Source: Pantoea sp. Aalb (GTDB taxonomy: Bacteria; Pseudomonadota; Gammaproteobacteria; Enterobacterales; Enterobacteriaceae). From it: a stretch of DNA of 64,000 bases. The stretch covers positions 1 to 64,000 of the forward strand of contig NZ_SZZU01000002.1 in the NCBI RefSeq assembly GCF_009829985.1. Direction: 5' to 3'. The translations under genes and the position numbers were made by a program. Below, in pieces: positions 47,119-58,031 of the stretch. The notes under the pieces are model-generated. The model saw only the letters and a program-made list of their open reading frames with translations, did not search any database and was not told where the DNA came from. How positions within the stretch are numbered: position 1 is the stretch's first letter; each line of letters opens with the position of its first letter.

Positions 47119-47943
47119 ATGCAATTTTCTAAGATGCATGGTCTTGGTAATGATTTTATGGTTGTAGATACAATAACGCAAAAAGTCTTCTTTTCACTAG
47201 AACTTATTCGTTATTTATCAAATAGGAATTTAGGTGTTGGTTTTGATCAATTACTATTAGTTGAACCACCTTATGATCCAGATGTAGATTTTCATTATCG
47301 AATATTTAATGCTAATGGAAGTGAAGTAGCACAGTGCGGTAATGGTGCACGTTGTTTTGCTCTCTTTGTTTTCTTAAAAAAATTAATAAATAAAAATAAT
47401 ATTATTGTTAGTACTCAAACTAGTCGTATGGTTCTCAGTATTATTAATAAAGAATTAGTATGCGTAAATATGGGAGAACCTAATTTTGAACCAAAATATA
47501 TTCCATTTTATACTAATAAAGTAAAAGATTTTTATCTAATACGTGTTGCAGAAAAAATAGTAAAATTAAGTGTAGTATCGCTAGGTAATCCACATTGTGT
47601 AATTCCAGTAGAAAACATAAATAAAGCTCCAGTAAAAATTTTAGGAGCTTTATTAGAAAAACATGAGCTTTTTCCAGAACATGTTAATGTTAATTTTATG
47701 GAAATAATAAGTCCTGAATATATTAAATTACGTGTATATGAACGTGGTATAGGAGAAACTAAAGCCTGTGGTAGCGGTGCCTGTGCAGCAGTAGCGTGTG
47801 GTATTAATCAAGGAATGTTAGCAAAAAAAGTTCGTGTTGATTTACTAGGAGGAAGCTTATCTATCGCTTGGAACGGAAAAGGTAACCATTTATTTATGAC
47901 AGGGCCAGCTACACATGTATTCGATGGTTTTATTTATTTATAG
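47119..47943 (+). CDS. dapF: diaminopimelate epimerase
   Basis: Converts LL- to meso-diaminopimelate, needed for peptidoglycan and lysine. From the ATG at 47119 the protein has 274 residues, the E. coli length, and begins MQFSKMHGLGNDFMVVD. The two catalytic cysteines lie in EVAQCGNGARCFALF and ETKACGSGACAAVA. An upstream in-frame ATG at 47095 would add MSNLVKRK; neither start has a strong ribosome site, so the longer form remains possible. xerC and yigB, which follow in E. coli, are missing. Confidence 0.96.
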   Translation: MQFSKMHGLGNDFMVVDTITQKVFFSLELIRYLSNRNLGVGFDQLLLVEPPYDPDVDFHYRIFNANGSEVAQCGNGARCFALFVFLKKLINKNNIIVSTQTSRMVLSIINKELVCVNMGEPNFEPKYIPFYTNKVKDFYLIRVAEKIVKLSVVSLGNPHCVIPVENINKAPVKILGALLEKHELFPEHVNVNFMEIISPEYIKLRVYERGIGETKACGSGACAAVACGINQGMLAKKVRVDLLGGSLSIAWNGKGNHLFMTGPATHVFDGFIYL

Positions 47944-48261
47944 AATACTAACTATATTAATAAAAATATTTAATTTAAAAATAATAAAAATATTTTAAAA
48001 AATCCTTTATTTCTTTATATATTCCTATTTTATTTTAATACATTAAGCTTAATTTATATTGAATTGAATTCCGTTGTTAATAGAATTTATTAATTCTATT
48101 AAGTAATATACATTAAAAATAAATAAGCTTCTTTTAAGTATATTTATAGACTTATTTTATCTAAAATATGTGTAAATATCATAATTAATTTTTAATATTT
48201 AATTGTTATTTATATTTATAAATGTATTTAATATTCATCTAAACTGTTTAAAATGGTAATT
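47944..48261. other. dapF-uvrD spacer with an 11-bp hairpin
   Basis: TTAATAGAATT at 48077-48087 pairs with AATTCTATTAA at 48092-48102 around a 4-nt loop. It is about 135 nt after dapF. The spacer marks the loss of yigA, xerC and yigB. No gene is supported. Confidence 0.55.
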
Positions 48262-50403
48262 ATGCAAGTTAATGAATTAATAAAAAACTTAAATAATAAA
48301 CAGCGTGAAGCAGTAATGGCTCCACGTCGTAATATATTAGTATTAGCTGGAGCAGGTAGTGGTAAAACTCGTGTATTAGCATATCGTATTGCTTGGTTAT
48401 TATCTGTAGAACATTGTTCACCATATTCTATTATGGCTGTTACTTTTACTAATAAAGCAGCAGAAGAAATGCGTAAACGAATTAATTGCCTGATTGGTAA
48501 TAATAAGATTGGCATGTGGATCGGGAATTTTCATGGTTTAGCTCATCATTTATTACGTATACACCATCTTGATGCAGGTTTACCTAATGATTTTCAAATT
48601 CTTGACGAAGAAGATCAATTACGCTTATTAAAACGTTTAATTAAAGATATGAACTTAGATGAAAGAAAATGGCCAGCTCATCAACTAATGTGGTACATCA
48701 ATGGTAAAAAAGATAAAGGATTACGTCCTAATCATATTACAAATTATCGTAATTTAGCAGAAAAAACTTGGGTATATATTTATGAAATATATCAAGAGAC
48801 ATGTAATCGTGCTGGATTAGTAGATTTTTCTGAATTACTTCTTCGTACTCATGAATTATGGTTAAATAAACCAAAAATACTGAATCAGTATCGTAAACGT
48901 TTTTCTAATATTCTAGTAGATGAATTTCAAGATACTAATAATATTCAGTATGCATGGATTAAAATTTTAGCTGGTGATACAGGCCGAGTAATTATTGTAG
49001 GCGATGATGATCAATCTATTTATGGATGGAGAGGAGCACAAGTTGCAAATATTCAACATTTTCTAAATGATTTCCCAAATACAAAAACTATTCGGTTAGA
49101 ACAGAATTATCGTTCAACTAATAATATTTTAAGAGCAGCTAATGCCCTTATAGAAAATAATAACGATCGTCTTGGTAAAAAATTATGGACTGATGGTAGT
49201 GATGGTGATTTAATTTCACTTTACTGTGCTCTTAATGAATTAGATGAAGCACGTTTCGTAATTAATTGTATTAAAAAATGGCATGAACATGGTAATATTT
49301 TAAATAATTGTGCTATTTTATATCGTAGTAATGTTCAGTCTCGTGTTCTCGAAGAAGCATTACTTCAATTGAGAATACCATACCATATTTATGGTGGAGT
49401 TCGTTTTTTTGAACGTCAAGAAGTAAAGAATGTATTAGCATATTTACGATTAATAGTAAATCGTAATGATGATGCTGCTTTTGAACGTGTAATAAATATA
49501 CCAGCTCGCGGTATTGGTAATCGTACTGTAGAACGCATAAGAGAAATAGCTGGCAATCATAGAATAACTTTATGGCAGGCAACTCAAGATCTATTATACT
49601 CTAAAACTTTATTTGGACGCATAGCATATTCATTAAAGTGTTTTTGTGAGCTAATTGATTGCTTAGAAAAAGAAATTATAAATTTGCCTTTACCAGTTCA
49701 AACAGAACGCGTGATTCACGATTCTAAATTATGGTGTATGTATGAACAAGATAAAAGTGAAAAAGGTCAAATTCGTATTAAAAACCTTGAAGAATTAATA
49801 ACAGCTACACGACAGTTTAATTATTATGATGAATGCAATTTTTTCATGCCACTAAAAAAATTTTTATCACATGTAGTATTAGAATCAACAGGAGAACAGG
49901 AAAATAAATGTCAAGATGCAGTACAATTAATGACTATACATGCAGCTAAGGGTTTAGAGTTTAGTAAAGTTTTCATCGTCGGAATGGAAGAAGGTATTTT
50001 TCCAAGTCAAATGTCGCTTGATAAAGAAGAGTGTTTAGAAGAAGAACGACGTTTAGCGTATGTAGGGATGACGCGGGCAATAAAAAATTTAACTTTAACT
50101 TATGCTAAAACACGTCGTCTTTATGGCAAGGAATTTAGTCATCGTCCATCACGTTTTATAAATGAACTGCCAATAGAATATATAGAAGAAGTGAATTTAC
50201 GTACTAAATCTATATATAAGAATCAAATACAGTCAATTAATAAGGATTTTGTATTAGGTCAGCGTATAAATCATGTTAAGTTTGGTGAAGGCATTATCAT
50301 TAACTTTGCAGGTAGTGGTAAACATAGTCAGATCCAAGTTGCGTTTCAAAATCATGGAATAAAATGGTTAGTAATTGCATATGCTCGTCTAAAAGGACTT
50401 TAG
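48262..50403 (+). CDS. uvrD: DNA helicase II UvrD
   Basis: Superfamily 1 3'-to-5' helicase used in mismatch repair and nucleotide excision repair, and in clearing recombination filaments. The protein has the motifs AGAGSGKTRVLAYR (I), TFTNKAAEEMRKR (Ia), LVDEFQDTNNIQY (II), VGDDDQSIYGWRGA (III), RLEQNYRST (IV), MTIHAAKGLEF (V) and RLAYVGMTRA (VI). The second ATG, at 48262, gives an N terminus that aligns with E. coli (713 residues; E. coli 720). An ATG at 48253 adds three residues. The C-terminal KFGEGIIINFAGSGKHSQIQV fold is kept. Confidence 0.97.
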   Translation: MQVNELIKNLNNKQREAVMAPRRNILVLAGAGSGKTRVLAYRIAWLLSVEHCSPYSIMAVTFTNKAAEEMRKRINCLIGNNKIGMWIGNFHGLAHHLLRIHHLDAGLPNDFQILDEEDQLRLLKRLIKDMNLDERKWPAHQLMWYINGKKDKGLRPNHITNYRNLAEKTWVYIYEIYQETCNRAGLVDFSELLLRTHELWLNKPKILNQYRKRFSNILVDEFQDTNNIQYAWIKILAGDTGRVIIVGDDDQSIYGWRGAQVANIQHFLNDFPNTKTIRLEQNYRSTNNILRAANALIENNNDRLGKKLWTDGSDGDLISLYCALNELDEARFVINCIKKWHEHGNILNNCAILYRSNVQSRVLEEALLQLRIPYHIYGGVRFFERQEVKNVLAYLRLIVNRNDDAAFERVINIPARGIGNRTVERIREIAGNHRITLWQATQDLLYSKTLFGRIAYSLKCFCELIDCLEKEIINLPLPVQTERVIHDSKLWCMYEQDKSEKGQIRIKNLEELITATRQFNYYDECNFFMPLKKFLSHVVLESTGEQENKCQDAVQLMTIHAAKGLEFSKVFIVGMEEGIFPSQMSLDKEECLEEERRLAYVGMTRAIKNLTLTYAKTRRLYGKEFSHRPSRFINELPIEYIEEVNLRTKSIYKNQIQSINKDFVLGQRINHVKFGEGIIINFAGSGKHSQIQVAFQNHGIKWLVIAYARLKGL

Positions 50404-50702
50404 GATATAAGTTATGTAATCTTGACGATTGTTTTATCTAAGCATAATATTATATATATAATAATGGATGACTTTTAGAACTTTCAATTTTAATTAGTTA
50501 ATCATCTAAATTAGAAAAATAATTCTTAATATTTAATTTTTATTTGTCATATTACCTGAATTAATAAACCTTTTTTTATTAAAAGAATTTTTTTTATTTA
50601 AATATTACTCTATATCGTTAATATTAAGTAAAACTAATAGAGGATAAATAATTATATAATAATACATTGTCCTATTTACTAATAATAGTAGGAATGATTG
50701 CC
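50404..50702. other. uvrD-corA spacer
   Basis: These 299 nt are A+T-rich. A frame extends corA upstream to 50667, but the extra residues have no counterpart in CorA. I see no terminator or promoter that stands out. Confidence 0.5.
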
Positions 50703-51656
50703 ATGTTGAGCGCATTTAAACTTGATTGCAGTCTCCTGACTCGTATCGAGCTAGAAGAAAATAAAGAAAAACTTAACATGTCTATATGGATCGATTTAAT
50801 TGAGCCTAATGATGTCGAACGTGAGTTAGTACAGTCTGAACTTGGCCAAAATTTAGTAACTCGTCCTGAACTAGAAGACATTGAAGCTTCAGCACGTTTT
50901 TTTGAAGATGAAGATGGATTACATATTCATTCATTTTTCTTCTTTGAAGATGCAGAAGATCATGCTGGTAATTCCACTGTAGCTTTTACTATAAGAGAAG
51001 ATCGTCTATATACTTTACGTGAGCGCGAACTTCCAGCTTTTCGTCTTTATCGTATGAGAGCACGAAATCAAACTATGACTGACGGAAATGCATATGAATT
51101 ATTATTAGATCTTTTTGAAACAAAAATTGAACAATTAGCTGATGAAATTGAAAATATTTATAGTGCTTTAGAAAAACTTAGTCGTGTTATTATGGAAGGG
51201 CAACAAGGTAAAGAATATGATGAAGCACTATCACGCTTAGCAGAATTAGAAGATATTGGTTGGAAGGTTCGTCTGTGTTTGATGGATACTCAGCGTGCAT
51301 TAAATTTTTTAGTACGTAAAACACGTTTACCGAGTAATCAACTAGAACAGGCACGTGAAATTATTCGTGATATTGAATCTTTATTGCCTCATAATGAATC
51401 TCTATTCCAAAGAGTGAATTTTTTAATGCAAGCAGCTATGGGGTTTATTAATATAGAACAAAATCGTATTATTAAGATTTTTTCAGTAATGTCAGTAGTA
51501 TTCCTACCTCCAACTTTAGTTGCTTCTAGCTATGGTATGAATTTTAAGTTTATGCCTGAATTGCAGTGGAGCTTTGGTTATCCTAGTGCTGTTGTTTTAA
51601 TGTTTCTTTCAGGATTAGCACCCTACTTATATTTTAAAAGAAAAAACTGGTTATAA
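50703..51656 (+). CDS. corA: magnesium/cobalt transporter CorA
   Basis: Pentameric inner-membrane channel for magnesium uptake. The 317 residues (E. coli 316) begin MLSAFKL, with a large acidic cytoplasmic domain (RPELEDIEASARFFEDEDGL, FFEDAEDHAGNSTVAFT) and two C-terminal membrane helices joined by the selectivity motif YGMNF. The protein ends in the basic KRKNWL, as in E. coli. I chose the ATG at 50703, preceded by TAGGA, over a longer frame from 50667. Confidence 0.98.
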   Translation: MLSAFKLDCSLLTRIELEENKEKLNMSIWIDLIEPNDVERELVQSELGQNLVTRPELEDIEASARFFEDEDGLHIHSFFFFEDAEDHAGNSTVAFTIREDRLYTLRERELPAFRLYRMRARNQTMTDGNAYELLLDLFETKIEQLADEIENIYSALEKLSRVIMEGQQGKEYDEALSRLAELEDIGWKVRLCLMDTQRALNFLVRKTRLPSNQLEQAREIIRDIESLLPHNESLFQRVNFLMQAAMGFINIEQNRIIKIFSVMSVVFLPPTLVASSYGMNFKFMPELQWSFGYPSAVVLMFLSGLAPYLYFKRKNWL

Positions 51657-52198
51657 TTTAATTATACGTTATATATTAAATAATATTAAAAATTAATATT
51701 TATTCCCCATATGTGTATAAAGATCAGATAAACAATCATTTAAGACAAACAGTAATTATTAAAAAATAAATCAAGTTACCAACCATTACATATTATACTA
51801 TTATCATAAAAATAAAAATTCAAATAAATTTGATTCTATTCTTATTGCTATTATTTTGAGCTGGTTTATGTTTTTCGCTATTATCAATGCTAAATTTATT
51901 TATATTTATTAGTTAGATACCAATTATTTTAATGGAAATATTTTCTTATCTCTAATCAAGAAAAACTATAAGTATTATATATAAATAATCAAAATATCTA
52001 GTAAGGTATAATTATCATTTAATAGTTTTATTATTTATATTTTTATACGATAGGATATTTAAGATTTCAGAAAAAAACACATATAAAAATAAATATGATA
52101 AGTATTAAATCTAATGATTAATCTCAGGATTATTTTGTTGGTATTAACTTACTTACCTAAAAAAATGTAATTATTAATAATTATTTTCAGAGGTTGAA
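51657..52198. other. A+T-rich spacer between corA and yigL
   Basis: E. coli has yigF, rarD, yigI, pldA, recQ, rhtC, rhtB and pldB here. The 542 nt show no convincing remains of them. A stretch around 51838-51915 encodes a hydrophobic string loosely like RarD, but on the wrong strand. Confidence 0.5.
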
Positions 52199-53017
52199 AT
52201 GTACCATATTGTTGCATCTGATCTGGATGGTACTCTTCTTTCGCCAGATCATCGATTAACTCCTTTTACTTATATTACTCTTCAAAATCTAGTAGCCCTT
52301 GATATACATTTTGTTTTTGCAACTGGCCGTCATTATATTGATGTAGGACAGATACGTGATAAACTTGGAATTCCAGCATATATGATTACTTCTAATGGTG
52401 CTCGTGTCCATGATATCAATGGTAAATTAATTTTTAGTCATGATCTTAATACTGATATTGCCAATGAACTTTATTATATAAAGTATGATGATAAATTAAT
52501 ATTAACACATGTTTACAGAAATGATGAATGGTTTATAAGTCGGCATACTCCAGATGAACAAGATTATTTCCCAGAATCAGTGTTTAGATATCAAATATAT
52601 CAACCTAGTGTTCTACCGGTCGATGGTATAAGTAAAGTGTTTTTTACATGTAAGAATCCATTGCTTTTAAATTCTTTAGAGGAATCAATTCAAACTCGCT
52701 GGGGAGACCGTGTTAACGTTAGTTTTTCATTGCCAACTTGTTTAGAAGTAATGGCAGGAGGTGTATCAAAAGGACATGCTCTTAAATCAGTTGCTAAAAA
52801 TCTTGGATATTCTTTAGAGAAATGTATTGCTTTTGGCGATGGTATGAATGACTTTGAAATGCTTAGTATGGTCGGAAAAGGTTGCATTATGTATAATGCA
52901 AATCAACGTTTAAAAGATATGTTACCAACATTAGAAGTTATTGGGAGTAATGCTGATGAAACCGTACCACATATTTTACATAAATTATTTTTAGCTAGCC
53001 AACTAAAAAGCAATTGA
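52199..53017 (+). CDS. yigL: HAD-family sugar/pyridoxal phosphatase YigL
   Basis: Cytoplasmic haloacid-dehalogenase phosphatase of the Cof type. E. coli YigL dephosphorylates pyridoxal phosphate and sugar phosphates and relieves sugar-phosphate stress. The 272 residues carry motif I ASDLDGTLLSPDH, motif II FATGRHYIDVGQI, YMITSNGARVHD and the C-terminal GHALKSVAKNLG then AFGDGMNDFEML. The ATG follows AGAGGTTGAA. It keeps its E. coli position upstream of metE. With a sugar symporter also retained, a role in handling sugar phosphates is plausible but unproved. Confidence 0.94.
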   Translation: MYHIVASDLDGTLLSPDHRLTPFTYITLQNLVALDIHFVFATGRHYIDVGQIRDKLGIPAYMITSNGARVHDINGKLIFSHDLNTDIANELYYIKYDDKLILTHVYRNDEWFISRHTPDEQDYFPESVFRYQIYQPSVLPVDGISKVFFTCKNPLLLNSLEESIQTRWGDRVNVSFSLPTCLEVMAGGVSKGHALKSVAKNLGYSLEKCIAFGDGMNDFEMLSMVGKGCIMYNANQRLKDMLPTLEVIGSNADETVPHILHKLFLASQLKSN

Positions 53018-53471
53018 ATTAATTAGTACTATTTAGCAATATCCTATGTATCTATTACATCAATATACTCATTCTAGTTACTAAAAATATAACTTAATAT
53101 TAGAATAGTATACTAAACTCTATCTAATGCTTTAGATAAATAAATTAAATTTAGAAAAGTATAATTATACTATATAATAATATATTATATGTATTTTAAT
53201 TACATTTTTTAAAAAATATTTTAAAAGATTATATCTATTATAATAATATTATTTATTATCAATTATTTAGTTAATTTTTTATTAACATTATGAATATAGA
53301 TATACAGATATTAAGAATAATTTAAAATATATAAGTAATAGATATTTAAAATCTTTTGCTGTAAGGAATATCAATCTTATTATTAATTTTTGCTAGGATT
53401 ATACGGAGGATTGTTGTAACTATTGTTATAGTTTATGCTGCTGTTATTAAAATTATATTGGAGAATGTTAA
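53018..53471. promoter_or_regulatory. metE upstream region lacking metR
   Basis: In E. coli the activator gene metR lies divergently just upstream of metE. Here the 454 nt contain no metR. The last 120 nt are less A+T-rich and include ACGGAGGA at 53404-53411, which would suit a ribosome site but has no frame behind it. I see neither a clear MetR dyad nor a cobalamin riboswitch core. Confidence 0.45.
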
Positions 53472-55757
53472 ATGACGATTTTAAACCACACACTAGGATT
53501 TCCAAGAATTGGTTTACATCGCGAACTTAAAAAAGCTCAGGAACGATATTGGGCAAATAAAAGCTCACAGGAAGAGCTTTTAATGGTTGGTCGTGAATTA
53601 CGTGCTCGTCATTGGCAACAACAGAAAAATGCAGGAATAGATTTTATACCCGTTGGTGATTTTGCATGGTATGATCATGTTTTAACTACTAGTTTAATGT
53701 TAGGAAATATACCTTATCGTTATCAGGATAATGATGCTTCTATTAATTTAGATACCTTATTTCGAATTAGTCGTGGTTGTGCACCAACTGGAAAATCAGT
53801 TGCTGCTGCTGAAATGACTAAATGGTTTAATACTAATTATCATTATATTGTTCCAGAATTTACTAAAGACCAAGATTTTAAATTAACTTGGACACAACTC
53901 CTAGATGAAGTAGATGAAGCTTTAGCTTTAGGATATAAAATCAAACCAATACTACTTGGTCCAGTAACATATTTATGGTTAGGTAAAGTAAAATATCATC
54001 AGTTTGATCGTCTATCTTTAATAAATAAAATTTTACCAATTTATAAAGAAGTCTTAATTGAACTTAAAAAACGTTGTATTGAATGGGTACAGTTCGATGA
54101 ACCTATTTTAGCATTAGAATTACCTCAATCTTGGCGTACAGTCTTCAAACCTACTTATGATATTTTATATGGCCATACTAAATTATTGTTAACTACTTAT
54201 TTTGAAAGCATTACACAAAATATAGATATAATTCAAACAATGAAAGTACAAGGTTTACATGTAGATTTAGTTAATGGTAAAGACGATATATATTATCTTA
54301 ATAAACAATTACCACCGGAATGGTTACTATCAACAGGTATTATTAATGGTCGTAATATTTGGCGTGCAGATCTAAGCTCTTGGTTTGAAAAGCTACAACC
54401 ATTAGTTAATCAACGTAAAAACCTATGGATTGGTTCTTCTTGTTCTTTACTACATACTCCAATAGATCTAAACGTAGAAAAACATCTTGATAACGAAGTA
54501 AAAAGTTGGTTTTCTTTCGCAATCCAAAAATGTATAGAATTATCATTATTAAGTAATGCATTGAATAATAATAATAAAAAACTTTTAATTGATTGGAATC
54601 TACCACTTAAAACACGTATGACTTCAACAAGGGTACATAATATAGAAGTTACAAAACGTCTAGCACAAATTCAAACAAAAGATATAAAACGTAATAGTCC
54701 TTATATCGAACGCACAAAAGAACAACATAAGCGTTTTAAACTACCATTTTGGCCAACTACTACTATTGGTTCATTTCCACAGACTACTGAAATTAGACAA
54801 TTACGGCTTGCTTTAAAGAAAGGAAATATTAATTTCATTAGTTATTACAATAATATAACTAAACATATTGAACAAATTATTCTTGAACAAGAATTATTAG
54901 GTTTAGATGTATTAGTACATGGAGAACCTGAACGTAATGATATGGTAGAGTATTTTGGAGAAAATCTTGATGGTTTTATCTTCACTCAGAATGGATGGGT
55001 ACAAAGCTATGGTTCACGTTGTGTGAAACCACCAGTTATTATTGGTGATATTAGTCGTCCAAAAGCTATAACAGTTGAATGGACTAAATATGCTCAATCA
55101 TTAACTAATAAACCAGTTAAAGGAATGTTAACAGGTCCTGTTACTATTTTATGTTGGTCATTTCCAAGAGAAGATATAGATCGTAAAACTATAGCTAATC
55201 AAATTGCATTAGCATTACGTGATGAGGTAAAAGATTTAGAAAAAGCAGGGATTGGTATTATTCAGATAGATGAACCTGCATTACGCGAAGGATTACCTCT
55301 ACATAAATCTGATTGGAAGATATATTTAAATTGGGCTGTTAATGCTTTTTGTCTTACTGCATCAGTGGCACAAAATAATACTCAAATTCATACTCATATG
55401 TGTTATTGTGAATTTCATGATATTATGAACGCTATTGCCTCTTTAGATGCTGACGTAATTACTATTGAAACATCACGATCTGATATGGAATTACTCAATT
55501 CTTTTAAAGAATTTGCATATCCAAACGAAATTGGTCCAGGTGTTTATGATATTCATTCACCAAATATTCCGAGTGTAGATTGGATAATAAATCTTTTAAA
55601 AAAAGCAACTCAAAGCATTCCTAAAGAGCGCTTATGGATTAATCCAGATTGTGGTCTCAAAACCCGTGGATGGGAAGAAACTCGTCAAGCATTAGCAAAT
55701 ATGGTTAAAGCTGCAAAAATATTACGTAATGAAGATGAAAAATTAATATTAAAATAA
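53472..55757 (+). CDS. metE: cobalamin-independent methionine synthase
   Basis: Transfers a methyl group from 5-methyltetrahydropteroyl-triglutamate to homocysteine, the last step of methionine synthesis, with no need for B12. The 761 residues (E. coli 753) form two similar barrels. The N-terminal one starts LNHTLGFPRIGLHRELKKA and the C-terminal one has TTTIGSFPQTTEIR. Zinc is bound by the H and C of IHTHMCYCEFHD and the C of NPDCGLKTRGW, all present. IQIDEPALREGLP is in the active site. metA at 60274 supplies the first committed step; intermediate genes are not in this window. Confidence 0.98.
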   Translation: MTILNHTLGFPRIGLHRELKKAQERYWANKSSQEELLMVGRELRARHWQQQKNAGIDFIPVGDFAWYDHVLTTSLMLGNIPYRYQDNDASINLDTLFRISRGCAPTGKSVAAAEMTKWFNTNYHYIVPEFTKDQDFKLTWTQLLDEVDEALALGYKIKPILLGPVTYLWLGKVKYHQFDRLSLINKILPIYKEVLIELKKRCIEWVQFDEPILALELPQSWRTVFKPTYDILYGHTKLLLTTYFESITQNIDIIQTMKVQGLHVDLVNGKDDIYYLNKQLPPEWLLSTGIINGRNIWRADLSSWFEKLQPLVNQRKNLWIGSSCSLLHTPIDLNVEKHLDNEVKSWFSFAIQKCIELSLLSNALNNNNKKLLIDWNLPLKTRMTSTRVHNIEVTKRLAQIQTKDIKRNSPYIERTKEQHKRFKLPFWPTTTIGSFPQTTEIRQLRLALKKGNINFISYYNNITKHIEQIILEQELLGLDVLVHGEPERNDMVEYFGENLDGFIFTQNGWVQSYGSRCVKPPVIIGDISRPKAITVEWTKYAQSLTNKPVKGMLTGPVTILCWSFPREDIDRKTIANQIALALRDEVKDLEKAGIGIIQIDEPALREGLPLHKSDWKIYLNWAVNAFCLTASVAQNNTQIHTHMCYCEFHDIMNAIASLDADVITIETSRSDMELLNSFKEFAYPNEIGPGVYDIHSPNIPSVDWIINLLKKATQSIPKERLWINPDCGLKTRGWEETRQALANMVKAAKILRNEDEKLILK

Positions 55758-56149
55758 TATATTTTTTAGGACGTAAAACAGTTGCGTCCTATTAATATAA
55801 TTTGAATAAATTATACAATAATTTTTTAAATAAAATACGATTTAATTATTTATTATTTTTTTTTATAAACTTTTTAATTGATAATTCATTGTAAATGAAA
55901 TATTACATATTATAAATCTAAGTTAATAACTTTTAAAGTTATTAACTGCTAAATGAAAATTGAGAATTATATTCTTTTATATTAAATAACTTGTAGCACT
56001 TATTTATTAAATTTATTTAATAAAAAATAAACAATATTTTTTCTTTAAAAATTTTTAATAAATAATTATAGAGAGGAAATTATTCTTTTTAACTTAAACC
56101 AAGTATTAATAAGTGTTATTTTAATATATTATAAGTAATTTTCTCTGTT
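55758..56149. other. metE-rmuC spacer with terminator-like hairpin and palindrome
   Basis: TAGGACG (55767-55773) pairs with CGTCCTA (55785-55791) just 10 nt after the metE stop. It is the most G+C-rich stem in the spacer and probably the metE terminator, though the T tract after it is weak. Further on, AGTTAATAACTTT (55921-55933) is followed after one T by its exact reverse complement (55935-55947), a 27-nt palindrome. udp and ysgA are missing. Confidence 0.6.
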
Positions 56150-57607
56150 ATGAGTTTAAAATTAGGGATTATGTATCAGCAACTGATTATTAGCATTGTA
56201 TTAGCAATTATTTGTTTAGGTATTGGGTGGATTATCACTTATTTTCGTATTAGTTATCAACATGCTAGTTTTAATACAGAACGACATTTATTAATAGAAG
56301 CACAAAATCAACTACAACAAAATATCAAACAATTACAACATCAATTACAAGAACGTGAACAAAAATTATGTCAATTAAACAGTGCCCTTAGTAATAATCA
56401 AGAACTTTTACAACAAATAAACTATTGGCGTAAAGAAAGTGAAAAACTTAGTTGCGAATTACGCAATCAAATAGAAATTAATAGTAAACAGGAAGCAAAT
56501 TTACGTGAAGTTACTATTCGTTTAGAAGAAACGCGTTTTGCTTTTGAAGAAAAACAACGACTACTTACTGATAGTGAAAGACGTTTAAGTGATCAGTTTG
56601 AAAATTTAGCTAATCGTATTTTTGAAAATACTGGACAACGTATTAACGAACAAAATCGACAAAGCTTTAACAGTCTTATTCATCCATTACGAGATAAATT
56701 AGATGAGTTTAGACGCCAAATGAATGATAATCTTTGCCAAGAAATACGCGATAGAGATATATTAGTACATGAAATTCATCAATTACAACAGCTGAATTCA
56801 AAAATGGCTCAAGAAGCTATTAATCTTACTAAAGCATTAAAAGGTGATAATAAAATTCAAGGGAATTGGGGTGAAGTAGTGCTGAGTCGTGTGCTGGAAA
56901 ACTCTGGTCTTCGCGAAGGGCATGAATATGAAACTCAAGTAAGTGTACAGTTAGAACAGCAAAGTAGAGTACAGCCAGATGTAATAATTAAGTTACCACA
57001 GGGTAAAAATGTAATTATTGATTCTAAGATGACACTCGTAGCTTATGAGCGTTATTTTAACTCTGAAGATGAAGTCATACGAGAAAAAGCTATTCATGAG
57101 CATCTTAATGCAATACGTAGTCATATACAGCAATTAAGTCAAAAAGATTATCAACAATTACCTGGATTACGTTCTCTTGATTATATATTGATGTTTATTC
57201 CTATAGAGCCAGCATTTTTATTAGCAATTAATAAACAACCTGAGTTGATTAGTGAAGCACTTCAGCAAAATATTATGTTAGTAAGTCCTACTACATTGTT
57301 TGTAGCTTTACGTACCATAAACAATCTTTGGCGTTATGAACATCAAAGCCGTAATGCACAACGTATTGCTGAACGTGCTACACGTCTATACGATAAAATA
57401 CGATTATTCATTGATGATATGACTAATATTGGACATAGCCTTGATAAAGCTCAGAATAGCTACACCTTAGCAATGAAAAAACTTTCTGAAGGTCGTGGTA
57501 ATTTAATTGCTCAAAGTGAAGCTTTTCGTGCACTCGGCGTTGAAATTAAACGACCTATTAATTCACAATTAGTGGAAGATTCTCATCAAGAAGTAGTCGA
57601 TATCTAA
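56150..57607 (+). CDS. rmuC: DNA recombination protein RmuC
   Basis: Predicted nuclease-fold protein that limits DNA inversions at short inverted repeats. The 485 residues have an N-terminal membrane segment (about 10-31), a long glutamine-rich coiled coil (about 40-150) and a conserved C-terminal domain with LKGDNKIQGNWGEVVLSRVL, SGLREGHEYETQ, VIIDSKMTLVAYERYF and LDYILMFIPIEPAFLLAI. The last 30 or so residues of E. coli RmuC are absent, but these are low-complexity. An alternative start is the ATG at 56171. Retention is interesting given the many palindromes in this window. Confidence 0.95.
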   Translation: MSLKLGIMYQQLIISIVLAIICLGIGWIITYFRISYQHASFNTERHLLIEAQNQLQQNIKQLQHQLQEREQKLCQLNSALSNNQELLQQINYWRKESEKLSCELRNQIEINSKQEANLREVTIRLEETRFAFEEKQRLLTDSERRLSDQFENLANRIFENTGQRINEQNRQSFNSLIHPLRDKLDEFRRQMNDNLCQEIRDRDILVHEIHQLQQLNSKMAQEAINLTKALKGDNKIQGNWGEVVLSRVLENSGLREGHEYETQVSVQLEQQSRVQPDVIIKLPQGKNVIIDSKMTLVAYERYFNSEDEVIREKAIHEHLNAIRSHIQQLSQKDYQQLPGLRSLDYILMFIPIEPAFLLAINKQPELISEALQQNIMLVSPTTLFVALRTINNLWRYEHQSRNAQRIAERATRLYDKIRLFIDDMTNIGHSLDKAQNSYTLAMKKLSEGRGNLIAQSEAFRALGVEIKRPINSQLVEDSHQEVVDI

Positions 57608-58031
57608 TAGAAGAAAAATTCTGTATATTTATACTATATAGTTTATTGATTTTTTTAATGACATTACTTCTTAAAATTATAGAATATTAATCAAAGGTAA
57701 TGTTAAATTTAGTTTAATAATTTTATTATAAAATATTTAGAGTGTGTTTCTATAACATAGTTGAGTATTATATTACTAAAAGTTAAGAATGATTAGAAAT
57801 TTGTTATTAAGGTAATAAAACTAGATATGCTTTCAAAGTATTAATATGAAATTCAAATAAAATTTGATTATGAAAGATTTTAATTAATAAGTTTAATTTA
57901 TTACATAAAACAGCTAATCATATTTGTCTTAGTGGGAATTTTATATATTAAAAGATTTTTTATCTTCTAAAGGATACTGAGATCAAGGATATTGAAATCA
58001 ATGTAGTTAAATTATGTTTTTGATAAAGCGT

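Noticed and set aside
51838..51915. Hydrophobic stretch resembling RarD downstream of corA
   Set aside because: The few matching residues are common in membrane helices, and rarD should be on the opposite strand from corA.
53352..53471. Possible cobalamin riboswitch or leader before metE
   Set aside because: The region is less A+T-rich, but I could not find the B12-box core or a convincing anti-terminator; metE is not B12-controlled by riboswitch in E. coli relatives.
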